From Chloroflexota bacterium (GTDB lineage Bacteria; Chloroflexota; Limnocylindria; Limnocylindrales; CSP1-4), in assembly GCA_012026785.1 (NCBI GenBank), contig VEOW01000165.1, forward strand, positions 1 to 33,986: a stretch of DNA of 33,986 nucleotides. Direction: 5' to 3'. Under the pieces are notes generated by a model. That model was not told where the DNA came from. It worked only from the letters and a program-made list of their open reading frames with translations, and ran no database searches. Positions 1 through 7,665 of this stretch are shown one piece after another. Position 1 is the stretch's first letter. Each line of letters opens with the position of its first letter. The position numbers were made by a program, and so were the translations under genes.

Positions 1-90
1 CCCCCCCCCCTTTTTTTTTTTATGTTACGCCTACCTCCGTGATCTACACGCGTAAGATCGTCGGCTGCGCCAGTTGTGTATAAGAGACTG
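1..90 (+). other. Sequencing adapter artefact (poly-C/poly-T, Illumina P5, i5 index, Nextera end)
   Basis: Bases 1-20 are ten C then ten T. Bases 21-49 align without gaps to the 29-nt Illumina P5 oligonucleotide (23 of 29 identical, including the terminal GATCTACAC). Bases 50-57 read GCGTAAGA, which I recall as the Nextera XT i5 index N/S517. Bases 58-90 align without gaps to the 33-nt Nextera Read 1 transposon end (29 of 33 identical, including TGTGTATAAGAGAC). Most mismatches are A-to-T, as expected of a low-quality consensus. This stretch is therefore library sequence left on a contig end. Any reading frame or start codon inside it (for example an ATG at 76) is spurious. Confidence 0.96.
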
Positions 91-2283
91 GCCTGGTTGC
101 GGGCCGGCCGCGGGACGGGCTACGGCGCCGAGCGGGTGACGGGGCCCCGCCCGGCCGAGGGCAACATCCGCGGCGGGATCGGGACCGACCGGCTCGGGCG
201 TCCGGATCCGCACTCGTCGGTGGCCCGCGTGGAGCCCGCGCCCGCGCCGCAGCCGCGCGGCGGCAGCACGGCCGGAATGAGCGATTGGGAGCGCTGGCTC
301 GAGTTCTGCGCCCGGATCGACGGCTTCCCCCGCCACCTGAGCATCCACTCCGGCGGGATGCTGGTCACGCGCGCCCCGCTGATCGACATCGCCCCGCTCG
401 AGCGGGCGACGATGAAGGACCGGGTCGTCGTCCAGTTCGACAAGCGCGACGTCGAGGAGCTCAAGCTCATCAAGCTGGACCTGCTCGGGCTCGGGATGCT
501 GGCCGCGATCGACGAGACCGTGCAGCTCATCGAGCACGACTGCGGGACGTGCGTCGTCCTCGATTCGATTCCCGAACAGGTGCCCGAGGTGTTCGACATG
601 CTCCGGGCGGCCGACACCGTCGGGGTCTTCCAGGTCGAGAGCCGGGCCCAGATGCAGACCCTGCCCAAGTCGAGGCCCGGATCGCTCGACGATCTCGTCG
701 TCGAGGTCGCGATCATCCGGCCGGGCCCGATCCAGGGCAACGCGGTCCATCCGTACCTGCGGCGCAAGCAGGGTCTCGAGCCGGTGACCTACCTGCATCC
801 GAGCCTCGAGCCGGTGCTCAGGGATTCGATGGGCGTGATCCTGTACCAGGAGCAGGTCATGCGGATCGCGATCGAGGTCGCGGGCTTCAGCCCGGCCGAG
901 AGCGACGGCTTCCGGCGGGCGATGGGCACGTGGCGCTCGACGCGGGAGATGGAGAAGCTCCACCAGCGCTTCCACGACGGCTGCCTGCGCCAGCCGGGCA
1001 TGACCGAGGAGATCGCCGAGGAGCTGTTCCGCCAGGTCGCGGCATTCGCAAGCTTCGGGTTCGCCAAGAGCCACGCCGCGGCGTTCGCGCGGACGGCCTA
1101 CGAATCGGCCTTCCTGAAGCTGTTCTATCCGGCCCAGTTCCTCGTCGGCCTGATCAATGCCCAGCCGATGGGCTTCTACCCGGTCGAGGTGCTGGTGAAC
1201 GATGCCAAGCGCCACGGCGTGGCCGTCCTGCCGGTCGATCTCAACGCGAGCGGCTACAGGACCACGACCGAGTGGGTCGGCCGGCCGGGCTGGGCGCTCG
1301 CGGGAGCGGCGGGCGACGACGGCTCCCTCGACGACGAGACCGCCCATCCCGGCGAGCCGCTGCCAGAAGGTTCCGGGATCGAGGCCCGGCCGCGACCGGT
1401 CAGGTCCGCCGCGTGCGTCATGCCGGGCGCCGCGGCGCGAGACCGCTGGGCGGCCGAAAGCGCGGTCGGCTGGGGCGTTCGACTGGGACTGGGCCTGGTC
1501 AAGGGCATCGGCGAGCAGCACGAGGAGCTCCTGGACCGGGAGCGGGAGCGCGGGCCGTACCGCTCCCTCGCCGACGTGGTGGAGCGCACGGGATTGCCCG
1601 AAGAGACGATCGAGCGTCTGATCCGGGTGGGCGCGCTGGATTCGCTCGGGCGGCCGCGGCGGGAGCTGCTGTGGCAGCTGCGCGAGGTCGCCGGGTCGGC
1701 ACGGGGACGCGTGGACGGCAAGGCGCTTCGAACCGCGGCGCGGGCCGGTGGCCGGCGCTCGAAGGCGGCCGGGCGGCCCCTGGACCTCCGGCTGCCGGCC
1801 ACCGATGCCCCGGACCTGCCGCCGATCAGCGAGCCGGAGCGCCTCGGTGACGCCTACGCGGTCGTCGGCCTCGATGCCCGTCGCCAGGCGGTGTCGCTGT
1901 TCCGCGATGCTCTCGAACGGCTCGGGGCCGTTCCGAACGCGGCGCTCGCCGAACGCCGCCCCGGTCCGGTTCGAATCGGCGGCCTGGTCGTCACCCGCCA
2001 GCACCCCATGACCGCCCGCGGAACCGTCTTCCTGGCGCTCGAGGACGAGACCGGCATGGTCAACGTCACCCTCTGGCCCGACACCTGGGCGAGGCTGCGC
2101 GGCGTCGTTCGACGCCACGCCCTGCTCCTGGTCGACGGCGACCTCCAACGGGACGCGTCGGTCGTCAACATCGTGGCTCGCGAGGTCGTGCCGCTGACCA
2201 CCGCCGCCGAATCGGTCGACGGACCCGAGTCCCCGTCAGGGGTTCGACAGCTCGGCTACGCCGGGATGCGGCGGCTCGGGTAG
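91..2283 (+). CDS. dnaE2: Error-prone DNA polymerase DnaE2 (ImuC), 3' part
   Basis: C-terminal 730 residues of a C-family polymerase that performs translesion synthesis, normally with ImuA/ImuB as part of the SOS mutasome. DnaE2 hallmarks are FPRHLSIHSGGMLVT (about 325-370), the third palm aspartate in LIKLDLLGLGML (codon 478-480), and GVFQVESRAQMQTLP followed by VVEVAIIRPGPIQGNAVHPY (about 625-755), which separates DnaE2 from replicative DnaE1. Fingers and the helix-hairpin-helix region follow, then a C-terminal OB fold (about 1960-2200, VRIGGLVVTRQHPMTARGT). The PHP domain and the first two palm aspartates lie beyond the contig end. Full-length relatives are about 1,000-1,100 residues. The first 60 or so residues (91-280) are Gly/Arg/Pro-rich and look like a disordered insertion before the conserved block. 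The true start is missing; imuA/imuB, if present, would lie off the contig. Confidence 0.93.
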   Translation, partial: AWLRAGRGTGYGAERVTGPRPAEGNIRGGIGTDRLGRPDPHSSVARVEPAPAPQPRGGSTAGMSDWERWLEFCARIDGFPRHLSIHSGGMLVTRAPLIDIAPLERATMKDRVVVQFDKRDVEELKLIKLDLLGLGMLAAIDETVQLIEHDCGTCVVLDSIPEQVPEVFDMLRAADTVGVFQVESRAQMQTLPKSRPGSLDDLVVEVAIIRPGPIQGNAVHPYLRRKQGLEPVTYLHPSLEPVLRDSMGVILYQEQVMRIAIEVAGFSPAESDGFRRAMGTWRSTREMEKLHQRFHDGCLRQPGMTEEIAEELFRQVAAFASFGFAKSHAAAFARTAYESAFLKLFYPAQFLVGLINAQPMGFYPVEVLVNDAKRHGVAVLPVDLNASGYRTTTEWVGRPGWALAGAAGDDGSLDDETAHPGEPLPEGSGIEARPRPVRSAACVMPGAAARDRWAAESAVGWGVRLGLGLVKGIGEQHEELLDRERERGPYRSLADVVERTGLPEETIERLIRVGALDSLGRPRRELLWQLREVAGSARGRVDGKALRTAARAGGRRSKAAGRPLDLRLPATDAPDLPPISEPERLGDAYAVVGLDARRQAVSLFRDALERLGAVPNAALAERRPGPVRIGGLVVTRQHPMTARGTVFLALEDETGMVNVTLWPDTWARLRGVVRRHALLLVDGDLQRDASVVNIVAREVVPLTTAAESVDGPESPSGVRQLGYAGMRRLG

Positions 2284-2293
2284 CGCGGGATGG

Positions 2294-3004
2294 TTAGCGG
2301 CGGGCGCTTCGTCGCTGGCTGGTGGAGCGACTCGAGGTCCGGCTCGCGGGCCGGCGGCTGGTGAGGGCCAGGAAGCGGCGGTACCAGGCGGCCGACGCGG
2401 CGAAGAGCATGCCCCCGAACGGTCCGCTCACGAAGCCCAGGAACAGCAGGTTCGACATCTGCTCCGGCGGCACCGCGGCGCCGAGACGATCGCCGAGCGT
2501 CGTCAGGATGGTCGTGAAGATGACGCCCTGGATGAGCCCCACGCCAAAGCCGAGGAGATAGCTGGCCCGCGGCGCGAAGAACCCGGCGACGAGCTGCGGC
2601 GCGATCGCCGCGCCCGGCCAGACGAGGAGCTCGAAGGCGAAGGCCGAGCCGTCGTAGCCGGGGAATGCGACGAGCAGCGCCGCCCCGGCGAAGCCCAGCA
2701 GCGTTGCGGCCACGAAGGCGCGGGTCGTCAGCAGCTTCGGCAGGAGCACGAGATCCTCGCGCAGCTTGGCCGGGCGGTAGGCCTCCCGGAAGGCGGCACC
2801 GAAGCCGAGGCGAGCATTCGGATCGCGCTTCTCGGGCTTGATGTCGGCCTGGCGCGCCGGCCGTCCCGAGGAACGGCGCTCTTCCGACCCGGTCGACTCG
2901 TCACCCTCGGCGTCGAGCTCGGTGTCCGCCGTGACGGCCTCGGCCGCCTGCTGGCGATGGCGGCGGCGCGCTTCCGCGCGGGCGGTGTGCTTGGCTCGAG
3001 CCAC
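2294..3004 (-). CDS. Hypothetical four-helix membrane protein with basic N-terminus
   Basis: Unrecognised protein of 236 residues. I place the start at a GTG (3004-3002, VARAKHTARAEARRR) because CGAGGAGA lies just upstream on the same strand (3016-3009). The longer frame to 3064 has no such site and would start inside the predicted promoter. The first 85 residues are charged and soluble (Arg/Lys-rich, then acidic). Four hydrophobic segments follow: one in RAFVAATLLGFAGAALLVAF, one around FELLVWPGAAIAPQLVAG, one around YLLGFGVGLIQGVIFTTIL, one around LLFLGFVSGPFGGMLFAAS. The C-terminus is a Ser/Arg-rich tail. The gene converges on dnaE2 with an 11-bp gap. Its upstream region carries the phased 11-bp repeat array with a TACGAT -10-like hexamer, so it may be regulated from there. 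Function unknown. Confidence 0.75.
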   Translation of the reverse strand: MARAKHTARAEARRRHRQQAAEAVTADTELDAEGDESTGSEERRSSGRPARQADIKPEKRDPNARLGFGAAFREAYRPAKLREDLVLLPKLLTTRAFVAATLLGFAGAALLVAFPGYDGSAFAFELLVWPGAAIAPQLVAGFFAPRASYLLGFGVGLIQGVIFTTILTTLGDRLGAAVPPEQMSNLLFLGFVSGPFGGMLFAASAAWYRRFLALTSRRPASRTSSRSTSQRRSARR

Positions 3005-3055
3005 GGTGTCTCCTCGGGACAGCGCTCGGTTCGGGAATCGCGAGCGGGAGACGAA

Positions 3056-3061
3056 ATCGTA
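3056..3061 (-). promoter_or_regulatory. Candidate -10 element for the membrane-protein gene
   Basis: The minus strand reads TACGAT here, the same hexamer as the hrcA -10. No TTGACA-like -35 is present. Instead, the proximal unit of the 11-bp array (TCACCG on the minus strand, 3079-3074) ends 12 bp upstream. That is how PhoB-class activator boxes replace the -35. The predicted transcript would start near 3049, giving a leader of about 45 nt. Confidence 0.4.
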
Positions 3062-3068
3062 CACGCGA

Positions 3069-3167
3069 TCCGGCGGTGAGCGGCGGGTGATCGGCGCGTG
3101 ATCCGCGGATGATCGGCGGTTGACCGGCCGGTGACCGGCCGGTGATCCCCGGATGAGCGACGCGTGA
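3069..3167. repeat. Nine-unit 11-bp phased direct-repeat array in a divergent intergenic region
   Basis: Nine consecutive 11-bp units each end in TGA, at 3077, 3088, 3099, 3110, 3121, 3132, 3143, 3154 and 3165, with no slip in register. Examples are GCGGCGGGTGA, TCGGCGCGTGA and the identical pair CCGGCCGGTGA. On the other strand the core is TCAC or TCAT every 11 bp. The units differ in their first seven bases, so this is not a simple slippage microsatellite. Eleven-bp direct repeats are the classical architecture of OmpR/PhoB-family binding sites; Mycobacterium PhoP, for instance, uses 7-bp TCAC motifs with 4-bp spacers. The array lies between the membrane-protein gene and the surface-protein gene and could act on either. 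Regulator identity is inference. Confidence 0.8.
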
Positions 3168-3229
3168 GCGAGGCCTGCTAGAACGAGGGCTGCCGTCTCG
3201 CCCGGCGCACCGAACCCGCCGGGAGGGTC

Positions 3230-6200
3230 GTGCTCGTGGAACGCGTCCGAGCTGCGCTCGTCGCCGCTGTTGCCGTGATCCTGGTCCTGGGCGGGGCGGC
3301 AGCTGCTGCACCCGCGCTGCCGACCGCCGAGGAGGCGGCCGCCGGCGGCTGGCCTCCCGCGACGCTGCTGCTGTCCGAGGTCCAGACCGGCGGTGCCTCG
3401 GCGTCGGACGAGTTCGTCGAGATCACGAACGCGGGGGCCGCGGCCGTGGACCTGGCCGGCCTGGAGATCGTCTACGTCACCGCGACGGGCGGCACGATCA
3501 CCCGCAAGGCGTCATGGGCGGAGGCGCAGGCCCTCGATCCCGGGCAGCACCTGCTCGTCGCGAACGGTTCGGGTACCTACGCCGGCCTGGCGGATGGCAC
3601 GTACAACGGGGGCTTCGCGGCGACGGGCGGCGCGCTCGTCCTGCGGCCCATCGGCGGCGCGCCGATCGATGCGATCGGATGGGGCGACGCGACGAATGCC
3701 TTTGTCGAGGGGACGCCAGCCCCGGCGCCCAGCGCCGGCTCGAGTCTCGAGCGGCTGCCCGGCGGCGCGCTCGGAAACAGCCTCGACACGAACGACAACC
3801 TGGCCGACCTCTTCGTCCAGGCAGCGCCGAATCCCCAGTCACTGGCCGCGCCCCCGGTGCCCGCGCCGGAGCCCTCGCCAACGCCGGACGCCACCGGCAC
3901 GCCGACCGAACCTCCCGCGCCGACGGCCGAGCCGACGCCGGAGCTGACCCCCGCGCCGACCGACACGCCCGCACCCACCAGCACGCCTACCCCGACCGAC
4001 ACGCCCGCCCCGAGCCCGTCAGCGACACCGGCGCCGACGCCCAGTCCGGCTCCCTCCGCCTCCGCTCTGCCGGCCATCTCGATCCTGGCCGCGCGAGGCC
4101 TGCCCGACGGAACGGTTGTCCGGCTCGTCGGCGTCCTGACCACCCGCCTGGGCGCTCTCGAGGGTGGCCGGAAGGCCTTCGTCCAGGATGACGGCGCCGG
4201 GATCGCGCTGTATCTCGACGCTCCCGTGGTCGACGGTCTGCCCGGCGACACGCTGGTCGACGTCGTCGGCACGCTCGACGCGCGGTACGGCGAGCGAACG
4301 ATCCGGGCCAGCATCACCGACGTCGTCGCCCTTGGCGAGCAGCAACGCCCCCAGCCGTGGTTGCGCCAGACGAGCGAGATCGACGAGTCGACCGAGGGCT
4401 ACCGCGTCATCGTCGAGGGCACGACGGTCGGCTCGCCGACCGCCTATGCCGACGGGCTCGGCCTGCTCGTGGACGACGGCAGCGGGGCCGTCCGGGTGAT
4501 CGTCAGCCCCGACGCCCTCGGCGGGGCCAGCGTCCCTGCCGGGACGCGGGTCGTTGCGGTCGGTCCCGTCGGCCAGCGGGACTCGAGCGGTACCGGGGCC
4601 TCCGGCTACCGGATCCACGCGACCGAGCAGGTCGAGTTCGCGATCCTGCCGCCGCCGACCCCGTCCCCATCGCCGACTGAAAGCCCGACCACGCCGCCCA
4701 CGCCGACCCCCACGGCGACGCTCATGCCGACGCCCACTCCGATTCCGACACCTTCTCCTTCAGCGACTGCGACGCCGACACCCTCGCCGAGCCCGAATCC
4801 CGCCCCGGTGCTCACGATCGTCGAGGCCCGTGGCGCCGGCGTCGGCACGACGGTCACCGTCTCGGGCGCCGTCAGTGCCGAGGCAGGGCGGATCGGGACC
4901 CCGAACCTCATCGCGATCGCCGATGCCAGCGGTGGGATCGCCGTCCGCGTGCCGAAGGGTGTCACTCCACCGGAGCGAGGGGCGACGGTCCGCGTCACAG
5001 GGCCCCTGGCGGACCCCTACGGCCAGTTGGAGGTGCGGCCCACGGCGTCTGGTTTCAGCGTCACCGGCAGCGGCTCGCTGCCCGCGCCGGTCGAGATCGG
5101 GGCAGCCGAGCTCGGCGAGGAGACCGAGGGCTCGCTCGGCGTCATCGTCGGCAGCGCCGGCTCGAAGGCAAAGAAGGCATCCGGCGGCGACCTGTCGCTC
5201 GACCTGGTCGATGCTGCGGGCGACACCTTCCGGGTGATGATCGATGCGTCCAGCGACATCGAGGCGACGGATGTCCCGGTCGGCACGAGCCTCCGGCTGA
5301 CCGGGGTCGTCGGTCAGCGGGCGACTCGAAAGGGCGCCCTCGATGGCTATCGCATCTGGCTTCGCGATCGGTCCGACATCGTCGTGATCCCGTCCGGTGG
5401 CGGCGGCGCGTCGACGAGCACTGCGGCAACGCCGATCGAGGCGGTCCTCGAGCTGCCTGACGGGCGCGCCGTCGTCATCGAGGGCATCGTGACCGCGGGG
5501 ACGGCGCTGCTGGACGGCAGCGGGCGGCGACTCGTGGTCCAGGACGAGAGCGGTGCGGTCGAGGTCGTCCTGCCGGCCGGGACCCCCGGCCCGGCGGTCG
5601 GGACGCGCCTCCGGATCTCGGGTGAAACGGGCCACGCCTGGGACGCGCCACGCGTGGTCGCGGCCGAGGTGGTCGTTCTCGGCTCAGGCAGCGTCTCGCC
5701 GTCACCCCGACAGCTGCCTCCGGGGGCCCGCGACGAGTGGCAGCTCGTCCGGGTTGCCGGGACGATCCTCAAGGTCGAGCGGCTGGGCGATCGCTGGCGG
5801 GCCGAGCTGGCCCTCGGCGGCAGCGAGGCGGTCCGGGTCCCGATCGTGGGCCAGGTCGGCGCCGGGATCCCCTCGACCTCGATCATCGTCGGCCGCCAGG
5901 CGACGATCGTCGGGATCGTGAAGCGACCGTACCCGACCGCCACGGATCGTCGCTTCGCGGTGATGCCCCGCAGCCGCTCCGACGTCGCCATCGGGCCGGA
6001 GAGCGGAACGGCATCGGGTGGTGGCGGGTCGGCTGCCGCGGGCGAGCCAGGCGGGAGCGCTGGGAGCGGCGCCGCCAGCTCGCCGGCTGCCGGGTCCGCG
6101 AATCCAGCGGTGGTCACGCCGGACACCGATCTCGCGACGCTGTCCGAGCACCTCGGCGAGGTCGTTCGGGTTGGCGGCCTCGTCACCAGCGTCACCCTCG

Positions 6201-6622
6201 AGGGCTTCGCTCTCGACGATGGGACGGCCGTTGTCCCGGTCGTTCTCCAAGACGAGTTCGCGGGCTTGCTACCGCACGTCCGCAGCGGTGAGGCGGTCGC
6301 CGCGACGGGGCGGGTGGAGCTGCTGGACGGTCAATACGGGGTGATCGTGGACGCCGGCGGGACGCTCGTCCGGGTGGGCGACCTTGGCCAGGCCATGCCG
6401 TTCGTCGAGGCGCCGAGCCCGCAGCCGTCCGAGGGCCCGCCTGCCCTGGCCCTCGATGCCGTCTGGCTGGGACCCGATCCGGCGTCGACGAGCATCGCGG
6501 CGATGCTCGTGGTGGCCGCGCTGTCGGCCCTCGTGACCATCGCCCGGCGGCAGCGCCTGGAGCGGCGGCTTCGGGCGGTCGTCGTCGCCCGCCTGGCGAG
6601 GCTCCGCGATGACGCCGCCTGA
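3230..6622 (+). CDS. Surface-anchored lamin-tail / multi-OB-fold repeat protein
   Basis: A 1,130-residue exported protein starting at GTG with GGGAGGG upstream (3221-3227). A basic N-terminus and hydrophobic stretch (about residues 8-28) form a signal sequence. A lamin-tail-like domain follows (about 43-190, LLLSEVQTGGASASDEFVEI). A Pro/Thr/Ser linker (bases about 3850-4070) leads to two OB-like modules, a second Pro/Thr linker (about 4650-4808), then four more OB-like modules. A Gly/Ser/Ala linker (about 6003-6115) precedes a seventh OB-like module. A transmembrane helix (about 1088-1105) and an Arg-rich cytoplasmic tail end the protein. Module pairs repeat as units: STEGYRVIVEG and ETEGSLGVIVG open equivalent modules, and GYRIHA and GYRIWL close them. 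Lamin-tail and OB modules accompany secreted nucleases such as the ExeM class, but I see no nuclease active-site domain here. Likely a cell-surface binding or scaffold protein; the ligand is unknown. Confidence 0.85.
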   Translation: MLVERVRAALVAAVAVILVLGGAAAAAPALPTAEEAAAGGWPPATLLLSEVQTGGASASDEFVEITNAGAAAVDLAGLEIVYVTATGGTITRKASWAEAQALDPGQHLLVANGSGTYAGLADGTYNGGFAATGGALVLRPIGGAPIDAIGWGDATNAFVEGTPAPAPSAGSSLERLPGGALGNSLDTNDNLADLFVQAAPNPQSLAAPPVPAPEPSPTPDATGTPTEPPAPTAEPTPELTPAPTDTPAPTSTPTPTDTPAPSPSATPAPTPSPAPSASALPAISILAARGLPDGTVVRLVGVLTTRLGALEGGRKAFVQDDGAGIALYLDAPVVDGLPGDTLVDVVGTLDARYGERTIRASITDVVALGEQQRPQPWLRQTSEIDESTEGYRVIVEGTTVGSPTAYADGLGLLVDDGSGAVRVIVSPDALGGASVPAGTRVVAVGPVGQRDSSGTGASGYRIHATEQVEFAILPPPTPSPSPTESPTTPPTPTPTATLMPTPTPIPTPSPSATATPTPSPSPNPAPVLTIVEARGAGVGTTVTVSGAVSAEAGRIGTPNLIAIADASGGIAVRVPKGVTPPERGATVRVTGPLADPYGQLEVRPTASGFSVTGSGSLPAPVEIGAAELGEETEGSLGVIVGSAGSKAKKASGGDLSLDLVDAAGDTFRVMIDASSDIEATDVPVGTSLRLTGVVGQRATRKGALDGYRIWLRDRSDIVVIPSGGGGASTSTAATPIEAVLELPDGRAVVIEGIVTAGTALLDGSGRRLVVQDESGAVEVVLPAGTPGPAVGTRLRISGETGHAWDAPRVVAAEVVVLGSGSVSPSPRQLPPGARDEWQLVRVAGTILKVERLGDRWRAELALGGSEAVRVPIVGQVGAGIPSTSIIVGRQATIVGIVKRPYPTATDRRFAVMPRSRSDVAIGPESGTASGGGGSAAAGEPGGSAGSGAASSPAAGSANPAVVTPDTDLATLSEHLGEVVRVGGLVTSVTLEGFALDDGTAVVPVVLQDEFAGLLPHVRSGEAVAATGRVELLDGQYGVIVDAGGTLVRVGDLGQAMPFVEAPSPQPSEGPPALALDAVWLGPDPASTSIAAMLVVAALSALVTIARRQRLERRLRAVVVARLARLRDDAA

Positions 6623-6639
6623 CCGTCCCAGCCGCGGTG

Positions 6640-6683
6640 GCTGGCGGTGGGCCAAGCGTGACCCGAGCGTGATTCGTGCGTAA
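6640..6683 (+). repeat. Second 11-bp phased GTGA-type repeat cluster
   Basis: Three units end at 6661, 6672 and 6683: GCCAAGCGTGA, CCCGAGCGTGA and TTCGTGCGTAA. A degenerate in-phase unit precedes them (6640-6650, ending GGTGG). Period and core (GCGTGA or GGTGA) match the nine-unit array 3.5 kb upstream. The cluster abuts the -35 of the promoter ahead of the phosphorylase gene, where a class-II activator would bind. Confidence 0.6.
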
Positions 6684-6689
6684 ACGTGC

Positions 6690-6719
6690 TTGACGCTCGT
6701 TCGAAGCCGCGACTACGCT
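6690..6719 (+). promoter_or_regulatory. Sigma70-type promoter of the uridine-phosphorylase-like gene
   Basis: TTGACG (6690-6695), an 18-bp spacer and TACGCT (6714-6719) form a near-consensus promoter. Transcription would begin near 6726, about 40 nt ahead of the chosen TTG start. This excludes the upstream in-frame start at 6690. Confidence 0.7.
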
Positions 6720-6764
6720 TGCCCGAGCCCCGCAGCCGCGGGTGAACGAGGAGGAGAACGCTAC

Positions 6765-7604
6765 TTGCCGATCGCGGATCGCCGCGTCGCGCTTCCCACC
6801 GGGGAGCGTCAGTACCACATCGGCCTCGGCCCGGGCGAGCTGGCCGAGTACATCCTCCTCCCCGGTGATCCGGATCGGACGGCGAAGATCGGCCGACGCC
6901 TCGACGACATCGAGCTCGAGCGTCGGAATCGAGAGTTCGCCACCGTCACGGGCACCTACCGCGGCGAGCGCGTATCCATCGTGTCGACCGGGATTGGCAC
7001 CGATAACGTCGAGATTGTGATCGCCGAGATCCTCGCGATCACAAGCCGGCCGACGTTCATTCGCGTCGGCTCGTCCGGCGGACTGCAGCCGGACATGCGG
7101 CCGGGGGACCTCGTGATATCCACGGGCGCCGTCCGGCTCGAGACGACCACCAGCTGGTTCGTCCACGACGGCTACCCGGCCGTCCCGGACTACGAGGCGG
7201 TCGTCGCCCTGATCGAGGCCGCCGAGCGGCTGGGGAAGCGCTACCACGTGGGAGTGACGGCGACGGCACCCGGGTTCTACGGAGCGCAGGGCCGCCCGAT
7301 CCCGCAACTTCCCATCCGGTACCCTGACCTCGCCGAGGACATGGCACGCCAGCGTGTCATGAACTTCGAGATGGAAGCCTCGGCACTGTTCGTTCTGTCG
7401 GGCTTGGCGGGCTGTCGAGCCGGGGTCGTCTGCACGGTCTTCGCGCAGCGCACCACGGGCGAGTTCCCCGTCGGGGACGCCAAGGACGAGGCGGAAGCGG
7501 CGTGCGTGGAGACGGGGCTGGAGAGCCTCCGGATCCTCGCCGAGATGGACCGCCGAAAGAAGCGTGCGGCGACGGACCGATGGCGGCCGTCGTTGGGAAT
7601 CTGA
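6765..7604 (+). CDS. Nucleoside phosphorylase, uridine phosphorylase-like
   Basis: Cytosolic enzyme of the PNP/UDP phosphorylase family, cleaving a nucleoside with phosphate to free base and (deoxy)ribose-1-phosphate. The 279-residue reading begins at TTG, chosen because GAGGAGGAG (6748-6756) lies 8 bp upstream and the promoter makes earlier starts impossible. Family motifs in order are PGDPDR (about 33-38, phosphate-binding), VSTGIGTDNVEI, RVGSSGGLQPDMRPGDLVIS, GVTATAPGFYGAQ, and VMNFEMEASALFVLSGLAG (sugar-binding EME). The spacing and the RTTGEFP segment resemble E. coli Udp more than PNP, but base preference cannot be fixed by eye. Phased GTGA repeats precede the promoter, so expression is probably activator-dependent. 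The next gene follows 61 bp later. Confidence 0.88.
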   Translation: MPIADRRVALPTGERQYHIGLGPGELAEYILLPGDPDRTAKIGRRLDDIELERRNREFATVTGTYRGERVSIVSTGIGTDNVEIVIAEILAITSRPTFIRVGSSGGLQPDMRPGDLVISTGAVRLETTTSWFVHDGYPAVPDYEAVVALIEAAERLGKRYHVGVTATAPGFYGAQGRPIPQLPIRYPDLAEDMARQRVMNFEMEASALFVLSGLAGCRAGVVCTVFAQRTTGEFPVGDAKDEAEAACVETGLESLRILAEMDRRKKRAATDRWRPSLGI

Positions 7605-7665
7605 TCACAGCGCGGCCACGGGCACTGGGCTCGTTGGCGCAAGGGAGCTCGAGGAGGACCACCCC

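Noticed and set aside
31-2148. Long minus-strand open frame opposite dnaE2
   Set aside because: It is the high-GC shadow of the polymerase gene. It shows no family motif, is Arg/Ala/Gly-biased and runs into the adapter.
3850-4810. Pro/Thr-rich repeats considered as a possible CRISPR or minisatellite
   Set aside because: They are codons of PTP/SPT linkers within a continuous reading frame, with no fixed repeat-spacer structure.
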